25,492 bases of DNA from a virus: positions 1 to 25,492 of the IMG/VR virus record IMGVR_UViG_3300020438_002527. One strand, written 5' to 3'. Positions within the stretch are counted from its first letter, which is position 1; each line of letters begins with the position of its first letter. The translations under genes and the position numbers were made by a program. This document shows, piece by piece, positions 1 to 8,918 of the stretch. The notes under the pieces are model-generated. The model made no database searches. It had not been told where the DNA came from and saw only the letters and a program-made list of their open reading frames with translations.

Positions 1-200
1 TGCATTATCTTAGGGTAGAGTGATAGTCTTAGGGGACAAGTATGTGTGATCGGTATATCTCTGAACTCCCATGCTCCCTTGTGATCAATCGATCCATCAG
101 TGAACATGACATACCTAATGTCAGGATCATAGTAATGTTCGTCAGGTATCTCATCATATCCATTAGTAATACATGAGTAGATTGTTATCCTAGAATCCAT
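1..200 (-). CDS. DUF616 glycosyltransferase-like protein, N-terminal part (cut by window edge)
   Basis: An open frame reads from ATG (198-200) to the window edge without a stop, giving 66 residues. It begins with the same block as the next two genes: a hydrophobic strand followed by CITNGYDEIP, then YYDPDIRYVMFTDGS, matching the start of the DUF616 (TOD1/MUCI70-type, glycosyltransferase-like) family. The start overlaps the stop of the upstream gene by 11 nt (190-200), as is usual for this cassette. The catalytic part lies outside the window, so activity cannot be judged. Family membership is inferred from the N-terminal motif and from similarity to its two neighbours; a sugar-transfer role is inference from family and context. 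Confidence 0.75.
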   Translation of the reverse strand, partial: MDSRITIYSCITNGYDEIPDEHYYDPDIRYVMFTDGSIDHKGAWEFRDIPITHTCPLRLSLYPKIM

Positions 201-1023
201 TTATTATCACCAAGTTCTTATCATTTTTATTCCAATACTCTGACCTATCTCCAAACAACCAGTCACCTGTCTCCTTCATAATAGCAGCACGGTATCTCAT
301 TTGCATACTGAGTCCTGTTATATTTGCTAATTTTTTTACTGTATCAATAGGATCAATTCTTGTCTTACCATATCTACCTCCTTTATTCTTCCACCATGCA
401 CCATCAATAGGGTTAGCATCAGACCATTTACTTACACAACTTCTACATTCTTCCCAATCATATTTTACTTCTGATGTTTGTAGTGCTACAGATAAAGATA
501 CTTGATCTCTTCTACCACCTCTCATGTACCACTTCCACCATAACATATTAGGCATCCATGCTTCAGAATTTCTCCACAATACTGTACCTAATGGTGAAAA
601 GAAATTAGCAAAATCAAAATCAGTCTCATGTTTTATTTCTGATGTGAAATTTATAATCTCATATGGATTCATAAACCCTCTATGAATATACTCAGCACAC
701 TCTTCAAGATAGTAATACTTATGTGGGTGCTGCATCAAGAAGAAATTATTATTGTCTAGTATATCTTCACTCAACTCAAAAAATTTATCATTGATTGTAT
801 GTAATTTAGATGCATCAATATAAACACTCTTACCTCCTATAGGACACAATATCTTTGGATGACGTGATAGTCTGACAGGATCGTCATGATGATATTGAAT
901 GAGTCTTAGTTCCCATCCCTCCTGTTCTTCTACAGTACCGTCATGGTAACATACAAAATGCTCACCTGTTTTATTAGGTGGTAGTTGAAAGTATGCGTTG
1001 GTGATTGCTGTGTAGTAAATCAT
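190..1023 (-). CDS. DUF616 glycosyltransferase-like protein
   Basis: 277 residues, single domain. The N-terminus IYYTAITNAYFQLP followed by FVCYHDGT is the first block of the DUF616 (TOD1/MUCI70-like) family. A basic stretch with DPVRLSRHPK (about 48-57), then VYIDAS (about 67-72, equivalent to the usual WIDG), and a GGRRDQVS block (about 170) are further shared positions. Family members are predicted Golgi or bacterial glycosyltransferases; donor and acceptor are unknown. It follows the two-domain homologue with 3 nt between ATG and the upstream stop, so it is probably co-transcribed and translationally coupled. The WIDG-type motif is changed to YIDA here, so the active site may differ from its relatives. 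Confident as family, not as activity. Confidence 0.8.
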   Translation of the reverse strand: MIYYTAITNAYFQLPPNKTGEHFVCYHDGTVEEQEGWELRLIQYHHDDPVRLSRHPKILCPIGGKSVYIDASKLHTINDKFFELSEDILDNNNFFLMQHPHKYYYLEECAEYIHRGFMNPYEIINFTSEIKHETDFDFANFFSPLGTVLWRNSEAWMPNMLWWKWYMRGGRRDQVSLSVALQTSEVKYDWEECRSCVSKWSDANPIDGAWWKNKGGRYGKTRIDPIDTVKKLANITGLSMQMRYRAAIMKETGDWLFGDRSEYWNKNDKNLVIINGF

Positions 1024-1026
1024 ACT

Positions 1027-2661
1027 TTAGTACCTCAATCTTTCTACTCCTGATATGATTCCAAAGTATCTCATGTAAAATTCATGGTCTTTATACCTAG
1101 CATATATTTTTTGACTCAGTCCAGTAATCTTTTGTAAATTTTTCAGTAATTTTTGCAGTCCAAGATATTGTTTCTTGTCACCATGTTGAGGGTGTTTACC
1201 TCTCCTTCCTACCTTATTAGGAAATCCTAATTTTATACCAGACCTATCTCTGTCACCATAGAAAAGAGGTTCTGTTCCAGTGTCTTGAATAGCAGCATCA
1301 AATGGTATGTTGTCTCGGTTTATTTTTTTACCCCAATAATACCATCTCTCATTGAATTCTTTTATATCTGCTGTCAATTTTCTCCACACTATTGTACACT
1401 GTGGACTGGAATATTTTTTAAAATCATATCCATCAGTCTTCAAATCATTTACAAAGTTTAGAAGAGTCTCCTCTGAGAAAAATGCACATGTATATCCCTC
1501 AATGATCTCATCAAGTAAAGAAAACTTACCACCATGTTTTAGGACAGAGAATGGAAATGATTTCATACTATTCTTGACAAACTCTTCAGTCAATATGAAA
1601 CAACCATCTATCCATACTGTGTAAGAATTTTCTGGGAAAAACTCATGTGCATTTGCTTTGACATAAAATGCAAAGTCTCTTGGGTCTTCTATATCTAAAT
1701 CTAATTCAACATATATCCATGGTTCTACTGTAGTATCAATAGTGCCATCATGGAAACAAACATACTTTACATTAGGATCGTAGTATGATTCTCTAGGGAA
1801 TACATCATAATTGTTAGTAATACATGTGAACACTATCAGTTCTGTATCAATATCAGATCCAAACTCAAACGGTAATGTATCCGTTGAAGATTTTATCATC
1901 ATACTTTTTATATCTTTGAAGTTCCATATGCTATTCAACTCTGTTAGGAAGTCTACAATAGATCTATTGTTTGGTTTGTCAATACAATATGAATGATTGT
2001 ATTCTTTTATTCTATTAGGTTTTGATAGTTCAACTAATTTTATTCCCTTCAGGTGATGATTACCCTTTATAATAATTTCAGTCCTATCTGCTTCATAAAC
2101 AAGATACTCTGCCACTGAACTAGAGATTTGATCTCTGTTTACTCCACCCATATACCAGTCTCTCCATACATTACCCCATTCAATAACCTTTGGTGTAAGT
2201 CTTCTCCATATCACACAGTTTATTGTTTGATTGTAATGTTTAGGTTCATAACCTCTACTATGCATTAGACGTGCCATGTCTAGGATCTCTTCTTTGGTAG
2301 AGAATCCATAAGCATGTAGTTTATTAAACTCAGCAGTCAATGATCTCTTATCAGGATGTATTGGTAACATAAAGTTACCCTCATATTCTTTAGAGAACTC
2401 TACAAGATCTTTTGTAATATTATATGCTGCGTCAACCCATATAACATACTCACCCTCATCAAAATATAAATGAGGACAATGTTTTGGGTGATATGATTTT
2501 CTAACTGGGCACTCTTCTTCTACTTCTAACTTTACATATTTCCATGGTGCTTTAGTGGTCTCTATAGTACCATCATGAAAACAAATATACTGACAATCTT
2601 TATCGTAATATACGTCAGGAACAGTATCATAACCATTCGTAATGCACGTATAGAATATCAT
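1027..2661 (-). CDS. Two-domain DUF616 glycosyltransferase-like protein
   Basis: 544 residues, about twice the length of the neighbours, made of two DUF616-like halves. Half one: CITNGYDTVP, YICFHDGT, CPVRKSYHPK (about 52-61), VIWVDA, and GGVNRDQIS (about 172-180). Half two begins near residue 276: FTCITNNYDVFP, YVCFHDGT, YTVWIDG, and INRDNIP. A linker of roughly 60 residues joins them. Each half repeats motifs in the same order, so this is a tandem duplication and fusion, not a long single enzyme. The start ATG overlaps the upstream 2OG-oxygenase stop as ATGA. The second half has a weaker basic block (DPRDFAFYVKANAHEF) than the first, so the halves may have different specificity or one may be inactive. 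Confidence 0.82.
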   Translation of the reverse strand: MIFYTCITNGYDTVPDVYYDKDCQYICFHDGTIETTKAPWKYVKLEVEEECPVRKSYHPKHCPHLYFDEGEYVIWVDAAYNITKDLVEFSKEYEGNFMLPIHPDKRSLTAEFNKLHAYGFSTKEEILDMARLMHSRGYEPKHYNQTINCVIWRRLTPKVIEWGNVWRDWYMGGVNRDQISSSVAEYLVYEADRTEIIIKGNHHLKGIKLVELSKPNRIKEYNHSYCIDKPNNRSIVDFLTELNSIWNFKDIKSMMIKSSTDTLPFEFGSDIDTELIVFTCITNNYDVFPRESYYDPNVKYVCFHDGTIDTTVEPWIYVELDLDIEDPRDFAFYVKANAHEFFPENSYTVWIDGCFILTEEFVKNSMKSFPFSVLKHGGKFSLLDEIIEGYTCAFFSEETLLNFVNDLKTDGYDFKKYSSPQCTIVWRKLTADIKEFNERWYYWGKKINRDNIPFDAAIQDTGTEPLFYGDRDRSGIKLGFPNKVGRRGKHPQHGDKKQYLGLQKLLKNLQKITGLSQKIYARYKDHEFYMRYFGIISGVERLRY

Positions 2662-3413
2662 TTTTGCTGTGCTGCTTGACTTAATGTCTTCTCTGTTACG
2701 TTACCAGGTTCTCTTATAAACCAACCTGTTGCAATATACTTAGACATATTTCCTGTCAAAAATGCACCACGATGCATGTGAGTGTATGCTGCTGGCCACA
2801 GAACTACCGTTCCTTTTTTAGGTTGGAATGAAGTTTTTTGATGGTAGAAGTCTGTTGCCCCACCATTCTCATATGGAATATCATTTAGATATATCATCCA
2901 TGTTAGAACTCTATCTCTATACAAGAAGTTACCATTCTCACAGTGCCATACATGATACCCACCACCAGGATCAGTGCGTTGTAACTTACATGTCCATGAT
3001 GACACAGGATCCGATGCATCTACTAGACCTGTATACTTCTTCACATACAATTCAAATGCAGCACCAACAGATTGGTTGACACTCATAGTCATAGTTTGAT
3101 CACATATCTCAAGATATAGTTGATGATCCTTTCTACCCATACCACCCTGTGGAAACTGAGTCTTACCATCATTGAAATGATCTAATGTAAATGTATCCTC
3201 ACCTAACGTAGTCACATCATGTGTTGATGGTATGTTTTTGAAATATTTTTTTGTGTACCAGAACTCAAAAAGATCTATAAGTGAGTCACAAAATTCTGGT
3301 TTGACAAAGTTCTCAAAGACACCAATGTGTCCTATGTCTTTCATCTCTGTGAATATTGGTTGTTCAGCAGCAGTGTTACCCACTCCAACATTTGTTGTGT
3401 CAATCTCGTTCAT
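2658..3413 (-). CDS. 2OG-Fe(II) oxygenase, prolyl-hydroxylase-like
   Basis: 251 residues. The C-terminal half has the double-stranded beta-helix signature of 2-oxoglutarate/Fe(II) dioxygenases: an HxE pair at H157/E159 in YHVWHCENG, the strand LTWMIYLND, GGATDF (184-189), a GTVVLWPA strand and a distal His in THMHRG (H212 or H214), followed by KYIATGW. The family couples decarboxylation of 2-oxoglutarate to hydroxylation of a protein, lipid or sugar substrate. Glu in place of Asp in the facial triad is less common but accepted in this fold. It sits between GT25 and DUF616 genes, overlapping both as ATGA, so a glycan- or virion-modifying role is likely, but the substrate cannot be read from the sequence. 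Confidence 0.85.
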   Translation of the reverse strand: MNEIDTTNVGVGNTAAEQPIFTEMKDIGHIGVFENFVKPEFCDSLIDLFEFWYTKKYFKNIPSTHDVTTLGEDTFTLDHFNDGKTQFPQGGMGRKDHQLYLEICDQTMTMSVNQSVGAAFELYVKKYTGLVDASDPVSSWTCKLQRTDPGGGYHVWHCENGNFLYRDRVLTWMIYLNDIPYENGGATDFYHQKTSFQPKKGTVVLWPAAYTHMHRGAFLTGNMSKYIATGWFIREPGNVTEKTLSQAAQQK

Positions 3414-4210
3414 TGTTCTTTCAATTGGTTTAGATATACTGAGGGTGGAACTCTACCCACATACTCATCGAGTTCCATGATCTGATCAATGGTATGATCC
3501 ACTGCTTGGTATTCCCAGAACTCCTTTAAAGCATTATTACTTCCTTTGTGGAAAATGTCAAGGTGTTCTTCATGAATATTAGAACCCAAGTCCATTCTAT
3601 AATTGAACAGGGGTGTTGAATATGTCTTACCACTATCTAATATTAAGTCTTCGGATACTGCTCTTGGTCTGATGTTTTGATCGATCTTCCATTGTGTCCC
3701 ACGTCTATGATTCTTGAGGCACTTAGTTGCATGATGACGAGTAATAAGGTAGCAAGCAGCAGAAAAGTCATTGATGAATCTATGGTGAAGTTTCAAAGTT
3801 ATACCATTAGGATTTATAATAGTAAGTTGTAGACAATCAAAGTTTATGGGCAGTCTCTTACGTACTTGTTTCCATGTAAACGTCCAACTAGATGCGGTAG
3901 ATAGATCAACATCATCTTCCATGATAAAAATTTCATCTAGGTCTGTCTCTTCTACAAAATATTTTAGTGCAGATAGGTGTGACATGACACAAGCACACTC
4001 ACCCGTATTCATCTGATCAGGAACTGTTCCTTTTAGATACTCTTCATACTCCTCACCATCTATACCTGAGATACGATGATGATCTTTTATTCCCCAATAG
4101 GATAGATGATCTTCCATATATTTCCTTCTCTCTGTGCAGCGATCAAGATTGATCCATAACACTTTAGGAAAACCATCTAATTTTTTTATCGCTTTATTTC
4201 TGTCGGGCAT
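3410..4210 (-). CDS. Glycosyltransferase family 25 protein
   Basis: 266 residues. The N-terminal block VLWINLDRCTERRKYM (18-32), then a GIDG motif (49-52), TGECACVMSHLSALKYF (69-85) and the acidic FIMEDDVDL (95-103) are the standard blocks of the GT25 LPS-biosynthesis glycosyltransferases; EDD (98-100) is the likely metal/nucleotide-binding site. Family members move galactose or glucose onto LPS cores or hydroxylysine. The annotated ATG overlaps the upstream GT gene by 17 nt. No earlier or nearer ATG fits better, because the first conserved block starts only about 17 residues in. Its partner downstream is a 2OG oxygenase (ATGA junction). Confidence 0.9.
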   Translation of the reverse strand: MPDRNKAIKKLDGFPKVLWINLDRCTERRKYMEDHLSYWGIKDHHRISGIDGEEYEEYLKGTVPDQMNTGECACVMSHLSALKYFVEETDLDEIFIMEDDVDLSTASSWTFTWKQVRKRLPINFDCLQLTIINPNGITLKLHHRFINDFSAACYLITRHHATKCLKNHRRGTQWKIDQNIRPRAVSEDLILDSGKTYSTPLFNYRMDLGSNIHEEHLDIFHKGSNNALKEFWEYQAVDHTIDQIMELDEYVGRVPPSVYLNQLKEQ

Positions 4211-5102
4211 TTAAGTAATCAGGGTTAGCATAATATTCTTCAAGTTGTTTGCGAGTCATATGACTCAACTTCTGCCACAGTTCCCTGTTACTTTCTATGT
4301 GTGGATTATTGAACCATGAATTAGGTGTCCTACCATGCTCCAAGTGGTACACATGATCATTCAATCTCAATACTTTTGAACAAGTATTGAATCTATGATA
4401 ACGTTCATCATCTTCATACCCATATGCTACAAACCCTTCGTTCTCTGCACCTAGTCTACGGTATTCTTCCGTGTCAAAGAATTGACAGAAACCAAACTTG
4501 GCATCATATAAGTTTGCTTTTCCTTGGAACGCTGCGAAATTGAAATTAGAATTAATGAAACGAGTAACATCTTCATCCTTGATAAACAATTGGTATTGGA
4601 ATTCACCTATTCCATAAGGGTATACACATTTTATATCTTCACCATTGTAACCTTTGAGTATAGTATTCTGTGAGAGTATGTAACTGTTTAGTGGGAGAAG
4701 TATATCTGCATCATAATTACATACAACAGGTGTCTCAACCAACTCCAACATATCATTGAGTAGTTTGGTACGATGGAATACTTTATCGTCTGCCTCCTCA
4801 AATATGTGGTGTATATTATGCATCTTGATAGGAGGAATTACCTCGTCAAGCATAGGAACAACTTGTTTTAGGAATATAGATTCCTTATCATGTTCTTTTA
4901 CTATTATTTGAGTATCAAAATTCTTTAAGAGATATATCAATGTCGTTGTTATATTTCTAATTCTATCTGCTGTCTCACACCTAAGTGGTATGATAAACGT
5001 AGTGCTTGTTAGATCCCACGAATTTATAGGTTGAATTTGTAGGTCTTCATACATGCCAAGATTAGTAATCTCTACTCCCTCTTGTACAATTTTTTCTGCC
5101 AT
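4194..5102 (-). CDS. Glycosyltransferase, GT2 / galactosyltransferase (GT7C)-like
   Basis: 302 residues with a GT-A look. FIIPLRCETADRIRN (36-50) is a nucleotide-binding first strand and loop, VVCNYDADILLP (126-137) carries a DxD-type motif at D131/D133, and GFVAYGYEDDERYHRF (about 220-237) resembles the C-terminal 'GYGxEDxD' block of galactosyltransferase-like (Glyco_transf_7C) domains; its acidic pair is the usual catalytic base region. Donor unknown. Start and upstream stop share one base (TAATG at 5100-5104), which supports this start and translational coupling to the GT11 gene. Confidence 0.82.
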   Translation of the reverse strand: MAEKIVQEGVEITNLGMYEDLQIQPINSWDLTSTTFIIPLRCETADRIRNITTTLIYLLKNFDTQIIVKEHDKESIFLKQVVPMLDEVIPPIKMHNIHHIFEEADDKVFHRTKLLNDMLELVETPVVCNYDADILLPLNSYILSQNTILKGYNGEDIKCVYPYGIGEFQYQLFIKDEDVTRFINSNFNFAAFQGKANLYDAKFGFCQFFDTEEYRRLGAENEGFVAYGYEDDERYHRFNTCSKVLRLNDHVYHLEHGRTPNSWFNNPHIESNRELWQKLSHMTRKQLEEYYANPDYLNARQK

Positions 5103-5890
5103 TAGTTTAATACCTCCCAGTTGCTACAGTACAGATCAGATGTTATATGGTTCTTAGTATAACCTATTCCGAACCATTTGTCAGGTGCTATTATCCTTTT
5201 GTTAGGATTCTTACTCAACCATGACCCCCACCAACTAAATGATGAGTTAGCGATAATAAAATCAGAACATAGACTCATCATGCACAGGTCTGCAAGATTG
5301 TCTCCACCTTCTGAGATAAGGAACCTATCATCAGAGAACTCAGTGCCACACCATTCAGGATCGTCAGAAAAAATAATAACAATGCGTTTAGTATCAAACT
5401 TTGATAAGGCAGCGTCATAGTATTCCTTTGGACATGGTGGATGATTATCACAGTTCTCTATATAGTCACCTCTACGAACGTGCAATGCAATAGGATCATT
5501 TACTGTTGCAATCATCTCTTCACATGGCAATCTGATCTCATTTTTGAACTCAAAGTCCTCACGTATTTCATTCTCTATATGCTCAAAGTATTTTGTGCTC
5601 TGTAGGTATGCATATACATTATGATTGTCAGGCATGTTGTTGAACAAGTTATCATCGTAGTGGAAATGTGCTTCCTGTACATAGGTACCAGGACACATTC
5701 CTATGTTGGTTAGACCTTTGAGTTTGAATGCTTCAAATAGTTGATGATCATTCCACTCGTCTTTGAAGTCACTATCAGGAATCATAAAATCAAAACCACG
5801 ATGTGCTGCTATGCCTCGTAGTCCTGCATACTGGAACATTTGATTACCCAGTCTGCCATGTCTTCCTAAGTGGTTGAATCCTATAGTCAT
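5102..5890 (-). CDS. GT11 family alpha-1,2-fucosyltransferase-like protein
   Basis: 262 residues, slightly short for the family. GRLGNQMFQYA (12-22) is the N-terminal GT11 motif; HVRRGDYI (137-144) is the HxRRGD donor-binding motif shared by alpha-1,2 and alpha-1,6 fucosyltransferases; CPKEYYDAAL follows, then FSDDPEWC and a C-terminal block with NSSFSWWGSWLS and the acceptor/donor-site region IIAPDKWFG. All expected blocks are present and in order, so it should be active. The family uses GDP-L-fucose; in this window a GDP-mannose 3,5-epimerase suggests GDP-L-galactose as a possible alternative donor (inference). It overlaps the GT2 gene upstream as ATGA. Confidence 0.93.
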   Translation of the reverse strand: MTIGFNHLGRHGRLGNQMFQYAGLRGIAAHRGFDFMIPDSDFKDEWNDHQLFEAFKLKGLTNIGMCPGTYVQEAHFHYDDNLFNNMPDNHNVYAYLQSTKYFEHIENEIREDFEFKNEIRLPCEEMIATVNDPIALHVRRGDYIENCDNHPPCPKEYYDAALSKFDTKRIVIIFSDDPEWCGTEFSDDRFLISEGGDNLADLCMMSLCSDFIIANSSFSWWGSWLSKNPNKRIIAPDKWFGIGYTKNHITSDLYCSNWEVLN

Positions 5891-6573
5891 GATGAATGTT
5901 TTTCTTTCAAGTATTCAATCTCATTTGGTAAGAGATTTTCGTATTGTCTTTGTGTTTGATTGGGGTGTTCTCTATTAGAGATGTGATAAGTTTTCATCAC
6001 TGCTGGTTCTCCATGATCTTTGTACAATCTATAGTACATGTCACAGTCCATCAACATTACAAGTTCCTCATCAAAATACTCTTCAATACCTTTTCTCAGT
6101 GCGAGAATAGATGGTGAACTAAGAGTATTTACCCCCTCTAATAAACGATCATTCCAGACTGGAACCTTTGGATTGTAGTGTGTCTGTCCATTATCTAGGG
6201 TGTGAGCAAACCCTGTAACCGCCCAGTCAACATCCAATTTGAATGCCTTATGTAAATCTTCTGTGAGGGTTCTGGTTAGTATGAAATCATCAGAGAAGAG
6301 AACCTTTAGTATGTCACCATCTGCGTGACGAAGAGCATGATTAGTGTTAGCAGATATGTTCCCAAGATTATTCGTATTTCTAACATAGTTTATTTGGAAT
6401 AGATCAGAGTATTCTTTACAAGCATTGAGAACTTTATCTGTCTTTCCATGATCGGAAATCCACACGTTGAAATTCATGTCAGTTTGTTCTGACAGAGCAT
6501 AGAAAATATCAAATAAGTATGTTTGACATTTTGGATTGCTATCATGGGTCGGTATACAATAACTGACCGTCAT
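5887..6573 (-). CDS. Glycosyltransferase family 2 protein
   Basis: 228 residues, essentially one GT-A domain. VSYCIPTHDSNP (3-14) is the first strand of GT2 enzymes; YALSEQTDMNFNVWISDHG (25-43) corresponds to the usual L.Q.....EIIV.DDGS region; NLGNISANTNHAL (69-81) precedes LKVLFSDDFI (89-98), whose SDD is the metal/nucleotide-binding motif. The first acidic motif is DHG rather than DDG. Donor and acceptor are not predictable. Short ATGA overlaps on both sides place it between GT10 and GT11 fucosyltransferase-like genes. Confidence 0.88.
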   Translation of the reverse strand: MTVSYCIPTHDSNPKCQTYLFDIFYALSEQTDMNFNVWISDHGKTDKVLNACKEYSDLFQINYVRNTNNLGNISANTNHALRHADGDILKVLFSDDFILTRTLTEDLHKAFKLDVDWAVTGFAHTLDNGQTHYNPKVPVWNDRLLEGVNTLSSPSILALRKGIEEYFDEELVMLMDCDMYYRLYKDHGEPAVMKTYHISNREHPNQTQRQYENLLPNEIEYLKEKHSS

Positions 6574-7355
6574 CCATTTACCTCTTTGACTATCCTATCA
6601 GTCAATCTAGGTACGACATCATTGTCACTATGAAATTTTTTTGCTTTGATGTAGTTATCCTCAATAGCATCTAACCTAACATCATATTTTTTCTCATCAA
6701 GATTTGTTAGTATGTTCTCTAGTTCATCTATTGTATTGAATGTTATTATACCATCCATGTTGAACCAGTTACCTATGTTAGGACAACCATAGTATATGGG
6801 AACAGTTTTAGATGCAAAACAATCTATTATTTTTTCTGTAAAGTAATTCTTCTGTCTGGAATTTTCTACAGCGATGTGAAACTTAGCAGACTCAAAGAAA
6901 TCATTCCTCCTATCATGGAATGGTGGTGACTTGTGTGCATAGTATTGTAGACCATTAGATACATCAATACTCTTGAGCAACTCATATATATCCAAACGTA
7001 ATTTGTGTCCTAGTGTCTGATACTTCTCACTGGTTACAAAGGTAACATTATTTCCCTTGTTTAGTTTCAAATCTTTGAAGTCTAACCAACTACTACCCCA
7101 CTCAAATAGTTCTGCCTGTGGATAGTGATCTATTATCTTCTGTGTGAATGTGTATATCTTATCAAACTTCATTGCACCACGAAGTGCTCCCTCTGTAACA
7201 GTAGGAAGTATGGAGTATGGTTCTGCTAAAAATAATATCTTATACTCTGCTGCCTCATCACAATCCAAATTATCGATTGAGATACTTACATTCTTTTTGA
7301 GGTCAAGTCCTCGGTCACCCCACGGGTTCCACCATAGTGGATAGAATTTTGTCAT
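6570..7355 (-). CDS. GT10 family (alpha-1,3-fucosyltransferase-like) protein
   Basis: 261 residues. The segment 158-190 (KFHIAVENSRQKNYFTEKII, then a run ending in TVPIYYG) is the diagnostic C-terminal GT10 block in which Glu, Asn and the TEK basic residue bind the GDP-sugar. The N-terminal half is short and divergent, as in bacterial members, with ILFLAEPYSI (40-49) as a Rossmann-like strand. Family members transfer L-fucose from GDP-fucose in alpha-1,3 or 1,4 linkage. Being next to another fucosyltransferase-family gene implies a glycan with more than one fucose-like residue (inference). ATGA junctions with DUF5672 upstream and GT2 downstream. Confidence 0.9.
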   Translation of the reverse strand: MTKFYPLWWNPWGDRGLDLKKNVSISIDNLDCDEAAEYKILFLAEPYSILPTVTEGALRGAMKFDKIYTFTQKIIDHYPQAELFEWGSSWLDFKDLKLNKGNNVTFVTSEKYQTLGHKLRLDIYELLKSIDVSNGLQYYAHKSPPFHDRRNDFFESAKFHIAVENSRQKNYFTEKIIDCFASKTVPIYYGCPNIGNWFNMDGIITFNTIDELENILTNLDEKKYDVRLDAIEDNYIKAKKFHSDNDVVPRLTDRIVKEVNG

Positions 7356-8017
7356 CGTATTTCTTGAAAATGATAATGGAAACCAAAGGTTTCTTCTTCA
7401 CTGTCAGGTAGTCTGTCTTCCCTAGAGAATTTACTCGCCACCTTGACGGGAGCATACACACATCCTTGTGCCTCGAAGATGTGTCTATTGTGGCAACATA
7501 TGTTCCCGTCCTCGTTATATAGTCCGGCACCCATGTGCTTATAAAATGTACCTTCGTTTACTTCCCAAGGGACGGTGACTTTACTGGGGACTTCGAGAAG
7601 ACGCTTGGAGCGTAAGGAAAATCCTCCATTACCGACACGTTGGTTTCTTCCCCACGGGTCGAGGTAGGCATTTGGGTCATCCCTCCACGGGGCACCGATA
7701 TAATCGTAATCAAGAAACTTATTATCCCATAACTGAGGACGAATAACGTAGCCGTCTGGATGTATGAGAAGGCAGTGCGAGGTCCTGACGTGATTAGTAA
7801 GATTGTAAATACAATAAAAATTAAAGTCATTTATACTTTGGATTGGATATGTCTCTTCATATATTACCTGATCGCAGAGTCCTTCAGGTCTCTTGCTACC
7901 AAGAAACTTTGCACTTCCCCATTCGATCTGTTCGCATGATTTATTTATTGCGTATACTGCATCTGGAAGGTCTAAATCTGCCAGTATTATCAGTGTGACA
8001 TCAGGTATTTTTAGCAC
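7352..8017 (-). CDS. DUF5672 family glycan-biosynthesis protein
   Basis: 221 residues. YIGAPWRDDP followed by RVGNGGFSLRSKRLLE and, later, a short acidic/His segment (GLYNEDGNICCHNRHIFEAQ), ASKFSREDR and a terminal FGFHYHF match the DUF5672 pattern, a family found beside glycosyltransferases and thought to be one itself; NGGFSLRS is the most conserved block. The start is GTG (8015-8017): a stop (TAA, 8021-8023) lies just upstream in frame, so no longer start exists, and AGGGCGG a few bases before GTG can serve as ribosome binding site. It overlaps the upstream gene by 17 nt. The middle of the gene has visibly higher GC (about 53% across 7561-7680) than neighbours (about 32% at 1021-1080), a possible sign of recent acquisition. 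Confidence 0.85.
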   Translation of the reverse strand: MLKIPDVTLIILADLDLPDAVYAINKSCEQIEWGSAKFLGSKRPEGLCDQVIYEETYPIQSINDFNFYCIYNLTNHVRTSHCLLIHPDGYVIRPQLWDNKFLDYDYIGAPWRDDPNAYLDPWGRNQRVGNGGFSLRSKRLLEVPSKVTVPWEVNEGTFYKHMGAGLYNEDGNICCHNRHIFEAQGCVYAPVKVASKFSREDRLPDSEEETFGFHYHFQEIR

Positions 8018-8918
8018 GGTTTACCGCCCTATTGAATATACTGTGTAAGTGTAGCATATTTACGTCAAGATTTCTAGCTTTGATAGACAAATCATCATGC
8101 TCTGCTAACATTGTTTTTGTTATAGTACCATAATCATTTACCCATAATACGGGATAGTTATGGTATAACTTCTCCAAGTATGAATTTCTTTTCATGATGG
8201 GAACTCGTTTCATATACAAAACCTCCCAGTTTCTATGACAATCCACAGCATTTCCTTCAGGACATATCATAAACTTATGATCCTGAATGTCTTTTAGATA
8301 GTATCTGTATTCTTTCCTCTCTCCTACTGTTGCGTAGTGTACTTGGGAAAACATGTCTCGAATGTTTCCACGTTCTGATAGGTTGGTATGCTCAGAATGA
8401 TTAATGTAGAGAAGTTTTCTAGGTTTGGGATCTGTTGCCATCGCATCGATGAGAACATCTTGTCTATTGTCTTGAACATGTAACCTCCTGCCCACACCAT
8501 ATGGTAATGGGTGTAATTTTTTATTGGTTCCTATCGCATTAGCACCATAGACCCCCAGTACGTTAGGAGGTATATTAATATCACTGTCAATAGGAGTATC
8601 TTCATTATTACAAAAGACTATAAATTTTTTATCTAATGAAGCACACAACTTCATAAGATCATTATTAAGTTGAAGATCATCTACCCAACGCTGATCACTA
8701 TCATTGTTGCATTTGATCTCTCTATTATATAATCTAATGTTATCTATGAACAGAGTCAAGATATTCTTATGACTTTCATTCACAAATGTAACAAACTCCT
8801 TGTTTGTATAACTAGCATTCTTCATGAACGCACCATACACCTGACCTACAACCCCTGCTTGATCTCCAAAGTCATAGTCACATAGGTCTGCTATCGAAGG
8901 TCCTGAAATTACATTCAT
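8001..8918 (-). CDS. Exostosin/GT47-like glycosyltransferase
   Basis: 305 residues. The C-terminal block KFMICPEGNAVDCHRNWEVL (215-234) followed by MKRVPIM is the typical exostosin-like signature (a CPxGNxxDxHRxWE core before a short strand), where the nucleotide-sugar sits. Upstream lie HPLPYGVGRR (136-145) and KLLYINHSEHTN (168-179), a beta strand that opens the second Rossmann lobe, so this is a GT-B enzyme. The N-terminal lobe is unlike anything I recognise. Donor unknown. The ATG overlaps the GT17 stop as ATGA. Confidence 0.8.
   Translation of the reverse strand: MNVISGPSIADLCDYDFGDQAGVVGQVYGAFMKNASYTNKEFVTFVNESHKNILTLFIDNIRLYNREIKCNNDSDQRWVDDLQLNNDLMKLCASLDKKFIVFCNNEDTPIDSDINIPPNVLGVYGANAIGTNKKLHPLPYGVGRRLHVQDNRQDVLIDAMATDPKPRKLLYINHSEHTNLSERGNIRDMFSQVHYATVGERKEYRYYLKDIQDHKFMICPEGNAVDCHRNWEVLYMKRVPIMKRNSYLEKLYHNYPVLWVNDYGTITKTMLAEHDDLSIKARNLDVNMLHLHSIFNRAVNRAKNT

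Noticed and set aside
7558-7830. 90-codon minus-strand open frame within the DUF5672 gene
   Set aside because: Shifted-frame shadow; the DUF5672 motifs lie in the other frame.
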